Of a stretch of DNA of 64,000 bases, positions 59,245 through 64,000 are shown piece by piece. How positions within the stretch are numbered: position 1 is the stretch's first letter; every line of letters starts with the position of its first letter. The notes under the pieces are model-generated. The model made no database searches, was not told where the DNA came from, and saw only the letters and a program-made list of their open reading frames with translations. This stretch comes from CAYFFZ01 sp049976505. Lineage in GTDB: Archaea > Thermoproteota > Nitrososphaeria > Conexivisphaerales > UBA164. The stretch covers positions 1 through 64,000 of the forward strand of contig JBMFIC010000002.1 of NCBI GenBank assembly GCA_049976505.1, in the 5' to 3' direction. Position numbers and translations under genes: made by a program.

Positions 59245-60297
59245 ATGAGCGTGGACTGGGATGCGCATTCAAAGGCGTTCGACAGCCTTCTTGAGGCAAT
59301 AGGAAGAACACCTATGGTAAAGCTGCAGAAAATACCGAAGGACGCAGGAATAAACGCCACAATTTACGCAAAGCTTGACTATCTGAATCCCTCAGGCAGT
59401 CTCAAGGATAGGGTCTATTACAGGATGATCACCGAGGCCATAAAGAGGGGAGATCTGAAGCCAGGGATGGAAATAATAGAGGTAAGCACCGGAAACGCCG
59501 GCATCGCATGCACGTGGATAGGAACGCTGCTTGGCTACAAGGTAACCATAGTTATGCCGGCCGGTATGTCGGAGGAAAGGAAGAAGCTGATTAGGGCGCT
59601 TGGCGGCAACATAATTGAGACGCCAGGAGCTGAAAGCGATGCTGACATATCGTACCAGGTTGCCATGAAGATGTGGAAGGAGCACCCTGACAAGTACTGG
59701 TTCCCTGATCAGTACTCAAACCCGGACGCCATTGCAGCCCATCACGACACAACTGGAGCTGAAATTTGGGAACAGACCGGAGGAAAGGTCGATGCCCTGG
59801 TCCTGACTCAGGGAACCGGTGGAACGCTTACAGGCGTCGGAAGATATCTCAGAGAGAGGAATCCAAAGGTCAAGCTCTACGCTGTTGAGCCGTCAGAAGC
59901 CCCAATGCTATCAAAGAGGAAGTGGGGAAGCCACAAGATCGAAGGAATAGGAGACGGATTTGTTCCAAGGAACCTCGACGTAAGCATGCTCGACGGCGTG
60001 GTAACCGTTACATCAGATGAAGCTATATACTATGCTAAGCAGCTAATGCTCAAGGAGAAGATCCTGGCAGGAATCTCATCAGGTGCCAACGTAGCTGCGG
60101 CGATAAAAGTTGCTAAGAAAAACCCTGAGCTCAAGCACATAGTCGTCATGATGAACGACTCGGCAATGAGGTACTTCACCACTGAGCTCTTTGACGTTAA
60201 GAAGCACGTGGAGATACCTGAAAGAGAGCATCCTATCGATGAGTACACCAAGGAGCAGCTGGACAAATATCAGTCAAGATGGGAAATAATTGAGTAA
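59245..60297 (+). CDS. cysK: Cysteine synthase / cystathionine beta-synthase family PLP enzyme
   Basis: Fold type II PLP enzyme, 350 aa. PLP Lys is in LNPSGSLKDRVYYRM (about 48-62), the substrate loop reads VSTGNAGIACTWI in place of the usual TSGNTG, and the phosphate loop is TQGTGGTLTGVGRYL. C-terminus carries NDSAMRYFTTELF. It may use O-acetylserine or O-phosphoserine; which cannot be decided here. A TATA-like GTTAAAAAC is about 30 bases upstream of the ATG. Confidence 0.85.
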   Translation: MSVDWDAHSKAFDSLLEAIGRTPMVKLQKIPKDAGINATIYAKLDYLNPSGSLKDRVYYRMITEAIKRGDLKPGMEIIEVSTGNAGIACTWIGTLLGYKVTIVMPAGMSEERKKLIRALGGNIIETPGAESDADISYQVAMKMWKEHPDKYWFPDQYSNPDAIAAHHDTTGAEIWEQTGGKVDALVLTQGTGGTLTGVGRYLRERNPKVKLYAVEPSEAPMLSKRKWGSHKIEGIGDGFVPRNLDVSMLDGVVTVTSDEAIYYAKQLMLKEKILAGISSGANVAAAIKVAKKNPELKHIVVMMNDSAMRYFTTELFDVKKHVEIPEREHPIDEYTKEQLDKYQSRWEIIE

Positions 60298-60317
60298 AAA
60301 TCGATCCAACTGGTAAA

Positions 60318-60346
60318 ACAAAAAATTTTTTGCTTTTTTCGTTTTT
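60318..60346. terminator. Bidirectional T-rich transcription stop
   Basis: Between the convergent cysteine synthase and Hsp20 genes, T runs occur on the plus strand (ATTTTTT, CTTTTTT, GTTTTT) and on the minus strand (ATTTTTTGTTTT). Archaeal RNA polymerase stops at such T tracts without a hairpin. Confidence 0.55.
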
Positions 60347-60683
60347 ACTCGATTTCTACTTTCTTCCTTCTTTCTAACAGCTTTGGCAGCTCCACTATAA
60401 GTATTCCATTCCTGAAAGTAGCCTTGACCTGGTCAGGGTTGATCTTAGAAGGCAGGGTTATCTTCTTCCTAAAGGTCGCAAACTCCATCTTTTTTCCAAA
60501 CCCCTCAAATGAGGACCATGTTACGGCCTGCCCTGCCTTAGCAATTATTTCTATTTCGTTTTCCTTGACGTATATCTCTATCTGATCCTTGCTCTTTACG
60601 AACGGCAGGTCTACAGTTATGATATAGCTGTTCGTTGTTTCATACATTTCGCTTAGCGGCTCTATGTTAACCATGTCCATCAC
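60345..60683 (-). CDS. Small heat shock protein (Hsp20), short form
   Basis: A 112-aa alpha-crystallin protein, almost only the core domain. LPFVKSKDQIEIYVKENEIEIIAKAG and FRNGILIVELPKL are diagnostic. It lacks the long N-terminal arm of the copy at 7497-8009, so the two should assemble differently. It follows the PAC2 gene by 1 base, so the pair forms a small quality-control operon. Confidence 0.9.
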   Translation of the reverse strand: MMDMVNIEPLSEMYETTNSYIITVDLPFVKSKDQIEIYVKENEIEIIAKAGQAVTWSSFEGFGKKMEFATFRKKITLPSKINPDQVKATFRNGILIVELPKLLERRKKVEIE

Positions 60684-60684
60684 C

Positions 60685-61425
60685 TCACCTGTACATGGAT
60701 GGCAGGTTCTCCATCCTGCCCTGAGCCGCCCTTGCAGAAAGGTCCCTCATGTTAAGCCTTATCTCATCAGCCTTCTCAAGTAGGTCCGAGACGTCTATTT
60801 TTATGTCGAGAAGCTTGGAGAGAGCTTCCAGAACTGATGCAGCAGCTCCTGGATCTGGATACGTCGGGAAGCTTTCAGCTATTAACGCGTAGCCATCAAT
60901 GTCTCTGTCCCTAAGAAGAGCAAGCAGCTCAGCAAAAATGCCAGCTATGAAGCCCTCATCAAGAGGCTTTATGCCCTTCTCCTGCAACACCTCCTTGCCC
61001 TTCTCTGAGTTGGAAACGCCAACCACTTCGGGCTTCGTTATCTCTATTCTGCGCTGGGTTGGATACCCGTTTAGAGAAACCGCCATGGAGACTCTTTTCT
61101 CATAAAGCCAGTCAGCCAGGGAAAGAGCCATGTTCTTCACCAGTGAAGGCGGTATTGGGAGCTCTGAAGTTATGACCAGGAGCTTGCCGTCCGAATAGGC
61201 GGCCGCAGGCTCCTTAATGATTCCCGTCTTGACGGAAAGTATGGGCGGCATGGCGGGGCTCTTTATAAATGCGACCGGCTTCATGTTGAACTTCTCGATT
61301 AGATGAAAAGCTGCTATAGTTCCAACTAGGCCTACATCAGGAAAACCCTCAACGGCTATTAGATTTGGCTGAAGGGGCTGAAGCTCAAGTATAGATACGT
61401 CGTAGTACTCTAGATGAACCGCCAT
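60685..61425 (-). CDS. PAC2 family protein (proteasome assembly chaperone-like)
   Basis: A 246-aa protein. GFPDVGLVGTIAAFHLIEKF near 26-45 and AESFPTYPDPGAAASVLEALSKLL near 178-200 define the PAC2 family. Eukaryotic PAC2 helps assemble proteasome alpha rings; archaeal relatives are proposed to act similarly. The C-terminus has a helical extension, ADEIRLNMRDLSARA. Operon with an Hsp20 supports a proteostasis role. Confidence 0.88.
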   Translation of the reverse strand: MAVHLEYYDVSILELQPLQPNLIAVEGFPDVGLVGTIAAFHLIEKFNMKPVAFIKSPAMPPILSVKTGIIKEPAAAYSDGKLLVITSELPIPPSLVKNMALSLADWLYEKRVSMAVSLNGYPTQRRIEITKPEVVGVSNSEKGKEVLQEKGIKPLDEGFIAGIFAELLALLRDRDIDGYALIAESFPTYPDPGAAASVLEALSKLLDIKIDVSDLLEKADEIRLNMRDLSARAAQGRMENLPSMYR

Positions 61426-62847
61426 GATATTTATTTGCTAGGTTCTCCGATTTAAACTTTGAGCCCTATTTCAGCGCTTTTGCAGGTATTACATTTCGCT
61501 CTTTTAGATAAGTTCACTCATTGGCCTGAACTTCTTGGCGACTTCACCGTAAAAATCAGCGAGGTCCAGAAGGGGTGAAAAAATTTATGTGGGCTCTCTC
61601 CTAAACCCCTGAAAGAAGGCCTAGAAAAAGGTAGCTAGAAACTCGAAGCACTCGCGTGGTTACAAAGCCGTTGATCTACATTTCCCTGAACAGAGCTTCT
61701 GCAGGCTCATGATCAAGCTTTCGGGTGGAGAGTATTACGTTCCATCAGCTGATGCGGTATTAAGGAGGCTCGAATTTCTGACCTAAATCTGTAGTAAATT
61801 CCTTGATTCAGATAAATGCAAAGGCCGCCAAGAAGCGCATAAGGGATTGGATGAAAATTGCGATAGACCACCAGACGAAGCGTAATGCGGTAGGGTAACG
61901 GCGCCTCCAGGAAAAGGGGTCTGCCGGATTTTTAGATGCTCCTTAGCCATGGCCTTTGTCTAGAACTTTGCACTGTGAGTTTCAATGAGTTCGGTTTCAT
62001 TGATAAAGATCACTTCAGGTAAATGTTGTTCTGCTTTATTCCATTGATGAAAATCTTCAAACAATGATCCGCATAATTCCGGGCGCTGTGAGGGACATGA
62101 CAAGCCTGTACGCAACGGTTGAAAAGGCAGGAATATTAAGGAAAAAGTACTGGTCCTTGACAGGGCTTCTTTTAATCAGACAACCCAGATTTCCTTTCAG
62201 ACGAAAAGGTGAACTTTGTGATCCCAGCCAGGAAGACCGGCCAGCTATACGATGAGGTTACAAAAACGAACAAATGTTTTGATACAGGTGTCGCATGATT
62301 TAGGTCGGCAAGAAGGTCATCCGAAACTTTTACACTTACGTGCATCTGGACGGATTCCTTAGCTGAAGAGAGATGCTTCCTGTATAAAAGGCGCTTAAGG
62401 AGCTGATCGATGCAGATAAAATCAACAGAATGTGGGGAAGAGCGGTAAGGTACTTCTTATTTCAAACGTGGACTGAAGTCGTGAAGAAATTTGCCTGATG
62501 TACAAGAAGCGGGACGGTGTTGAAAGCATTCTTCGCTGTATGTGCTGGAACTCTTCAAATGTTTACATGATCAGATCTTTCAGAGAAGAGAGGTTTAATC
62601 TGAAGTTTCAAAGAAGGTAAGGAAAGGAAACTTGATGTCAGATTGGGGCTGGGTATATCCCTATAAAATAATGGAGTAAAGAATTAACATAGGATTCAGC
62701 CTGCTCTTCCTTCATTACACGCCTGCTTGTTGGGCAGGCCCTGTCTTACTGCCATAGCGGTTTTGCTTTATACTCTACCATAATTTACTTTTTTATTTTT
62801 ATAGGCTCTAGTTTCACGATTCTTTATTTATTGTAAAGTATAATAAT
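61426..62847. other. Long gene-poor stretch containing IS relic
   Basis: About 1.4 kb without an intact gene. The middle holds decayed transposase frames (separate entry). A hairpin GCCTGC ttgttgg GCAGGC occurs at 62721-62739. From about 62750 base composition turns strongly A+T-rich. No RNA gene is seen. Confidence 0.7.
61640..62640 (+). pseudogene. Decayed DDE transposase (IS4/IS1634-like relic)
   Basis: Scattered plus-strand pieces in different frames look like one transposase. Near 61660 there is RGYKAVDLHF and LSGGEYYVPSADAVLRRLEF before a stop. Near 61850 IAIDHQTK resembles the segment with the first catalytic Asp. At 62064-62140 RIIPGAVRDMTSLYATVEKAGI, then LDRASF-like sequence and VNFVIPARKTGQLYDEV (about 62160-62260). 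Near 62500 LMYKKRDGVE resembles the terminal YKKR-E motif. Several frameshifts and stops separate them, so the element is dead. No clear terminal inverted repeats were found by eye. Confidence 0.6.
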
Positions 62848-63648
62848 CTAACTTAATGGTGTGTAACTTTTTACTTCTTCAACAGCATCGTCCCACCATT
62901 TTTTATTTGTTCCAGTTTTACTTCTTTTTATCCAATTTTTTGTTTTAGGCGTATTGATAATTTCATTAATAATCTGAGTTAAAGCAACTTGAAGTTCTTC
63001 ATTTAATGTTTCTGTATACGATAATGCCGCCTTTAAATTATTAACTGCATCATAATAAAAACCCCAATCATCACTTAGGATTTGATAAACCCTCTCTTTC
63101 CAAGGTTCCTGGATATCGTGTGCTATTGCTATTAATCCCTGTAAATCAATTATATCCTTTTGGGTTATATAATGAACTTGTAATTTACTTAAAAGAAGGT
63201 CGGCAAAATTTAGCGTAGGATAAGACATCTCGAGTCTGTTTTGTATATCGATTTTATGATTAAATTCCAGTTTGTCAAAAAATATATCTATATGATATAA
63301 TTCATATGGATGATAATATATCCGGCGTTTATCCCCAAAAAGAGAGTTAATCACTTTATCCTTTTCAAATTTTAGTTGATTTAAAAAAAGATCATTGATC
63401 ATTTTTGATTGTTTAGAATATGCTACAAAATCAATATCACCGAAAAACGATTCGCTGTCTGCTTTTCTGGCAGATGAATATATTGAGAAAAATGAATTAT
63501 TTTTTTCTTTCAAAAGGTAGTAAATAGCTAATCCTCCAAACAATCTTATTGTTATTCCATTATTTTGGGCTATTTTTATTATTTTTAACGCTTCGTCAAG
63601 TAATTCATTCGGTTGTAATTTGCTTTTTTTGTTAACGTTAAAGTTCAT
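62848..63648 (-). CDS. Nucleotidyltransferase-superfamily protein, A+T-rich
   Basis: A 266-aa protein. The minimal nucleotidyltransferase signature is seen as IRLFGGLAIYYLL (about 35-47) followed by FFGDIDFVAYS (about 68-78), with the two Asp of DID. A later segment, FADLLLSKLQVHYITQKDIIDLQGL, is common in the AbiEii/AbiGii-like and related families. Such proteins include toxin or defence factors, but function is not set. Base composition (A+T-rich) and codon use (AAA, ATT, TTA) are unlike the rest of the window, suggesting transfer. Divergent from the phosphoesterase gene. Confidence 0.7.
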   Translation of the reverse strand: MNFNVNKKSKLQPNELLDEALKIIKIAQNNGITIRLFGGLAIYYLLKEKNNSFFSIYSSARKADSESFFGDIDFVAYSKQSKMINDLFLNQLKFEKDKVINSLFGDKRRIYYHPYELYHIDIFFDKLEFNHKIDIQNRLEMSYPTLNFADLLLSKLQVHYITQKDIIDLQGLIAIAHDIQEPWKERVYQILSDDWGFYYDAVNNLKAALSYTETLNEELQVALTQIINEIINTPKTKNWIKRSKTGTNKKWWDDAVEEVKSYTPLS

Positions 63649-63700
63649 GTTAACTAATTAAAAATAAACATTTATATAACCGTTTTGATCACTTTATCAT
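63649..63700. promoter_or_regulatory. Divergent promoter region of A+T-rich pair
   Basis: A 52-base gap between two divergent ATGs. It contains ATTTATATAA (about 63669-63678), which can serve as a TATA box for the plus-strand gene about 30 bases away. On the other strand TTATATAAATG lies about 25 bases from the 63648 start. Confidence 0.5.
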
Positions 63701-64000
63701 ATGTTAAGAGCATTTTTAGCAAGTGATTTTCATGGGTCTGATGTTGTCTTTAGAAAATTTGTTAATGCACTTGACGTATATAAATGTGATATTGCGTTTT
63801 TTGCAGGTGATATAACTGGAAAGGCTATGATTTTAGTAAAAGATTTAGGTAACAGTAAGTATGAAACAGAATTTTTAGGAGATAAAGTCTTTTTACGATC
63901 TAAAGAAGAACTAGATTCTTTTTTAAATAAAGTATCATCTTCAGGGTTTTACTATAAAATAATAAAAAATAATGAAATAATAGAAGATAAAAACTTAGAA
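63701..64000 (+). CDS. Metallophosphoesterase (calcineurin-like), N-terminal fragment
   Basis: The first 100 codons are in the window; the gene continues beyond the right edge. It starts MLRAFLASDFHGSDVVFRKF, with the metal-binding DxH motif, and has FFAGDITGKAM, the GD motif, about 25 residues later. The calcineurin-like phosphoesterase fold is clear. A region after residue 55 (EFLGDKVFLRSKEELDSFLNK) looks like an insertion. A+T-rich like its divergent neighbour; both may have come together. Confidence 0.8.
   Translation, partial: MLRAFLASDFHGSDVVFRKFVNALDVYKCDIAFFAGDITGKAMILVKDLGNSKYETEFLGDKVFLRSKEELDSFLNKVSSSGFYYKIIKNNEIIEDKNLE

Noticed and set aside
62064..62255. A 63-codon plus-strand frame as a small gene
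   Set aside because: Its sequence is a fragment of the decayed transposase, with the continuation in another frame.
62721..62739. Hairpin GCCTGC/GCAGGC as terminator or IS end
   Set aside because: It has no T tract directly after it and no matching partner at the left side of the transposase relic.
1..64000. CRISPR array or cas genes
   Set aside because: No regularly spaced repeats were seen; the only long exact repeat is the 121-bp pair in dppD/dppF.

Overview
This is archaeal chromosomal DNA from a thermophile. The evidence is a TFB (TFIIB-type) factor, a thermosome, an archaeal-type S10/spc ribosomal operon carrying the RNase P protein Rnp1, replication factor C, a digeranylgeranylglyceryl-phosphate synthase for ether lipids, an intron-containing tRNA-Trp, and TATA boxes about 25-30 bases ahead of many start codons with little or no leader. 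A branched-polyamine synthase (BpsA) points to life at high temperature. Lineage signals conflict. The grpE-dnaK-dnaJ cluster, the tricorn-factor-like aminopeptidase and the heme genes resemble acidophilic Thermoplasmata-like archaea. The tRNA splicing endonuclease gene looks like the non-catalytic subunit of a heterotetrameric enzyme, which is more typical of TACK-type archaea. I therefore leave the phylum open.

Layout. 1-4.1 kb: start of an adenosine-deaminase-family gene, a HAD hydrolase, then the minus-strand run endA-like / DGGGP synthase / rfcL, a Usp protein and tRNA-Asn. 4.2-8.4 kb: cmk-cbf5, a phosphohexomutase, an Hsp20 and tRNA-Trp. 8.5-20.2 kb: a heme block split over two strands (hemC-hemA on minus; hemD-hemB-hemL-hemE-hemH-like on plus) that encloses grpE-dnaK-dnaJ and the polyamine pair speD-bpsA. 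20.2-26.9 kb: an acyltransferase beside an IS200/IS605-type remnant, ilvD-cimA (branched-chain amino acids), an M1 aminopeptidase and a signal peptidase. 26.9-37.1 kb: one long minus-strand ribosomal operon from L22 to SecY, Adk and an EMC3/YidC-like insertase. 37.3-41.6 kb: tRNA-Ala, a regulator, methionine aminopeptidase, tRNA-Leu, NAD kinase, ThpR and a DUF72 protein. 41.6-49.4 kb: a peptide-type ABC transporter operon. 49.6-61.4 kb: information-processing and housekeeping genes (Lrp, TFB, CYTH, A-ATPase stalk subunits, thermosome, RNase Z, BtpA-like, cysteine synthase, Hsp20, PAC2). 61.4-62.8 kb: a decayed transposase. 62.8-64 kb: a strikingly A+T-rich pair of divergent genes (nucleotidyltransferase-like, metallophosphoesterase) that looks acquired.

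How the genes fit together. Most of the window is compact housekeeping DNA with overlapping genes: translation and protein export (ribosomal operon, SecY, signal peptidase, MetAP, insertase), protein quality control (DnaKJ-GrpE, two Hsp20s, thermosome, PAC2, aminopeptidase), tetrapyrrole synthesis from glutamyl-tRNA, and peptide import that would feed the aminopeptidase. The most notable irregularities are these: a tRNA-Trp intron that resembles a box C/D guide RNA; a splicing-endonuclease subunit lacking two of three catalytic residues; a DnaK with Ser in place of the phosphate-loop Asp; a perfect 121-bp repeat shared by the two transporter ATPase genes; an IS605-type end that supplies the ribosome-binding site of an acyltransferase gene; and a minimal ferrochelatase-like protein that keeps its catalytic residues.
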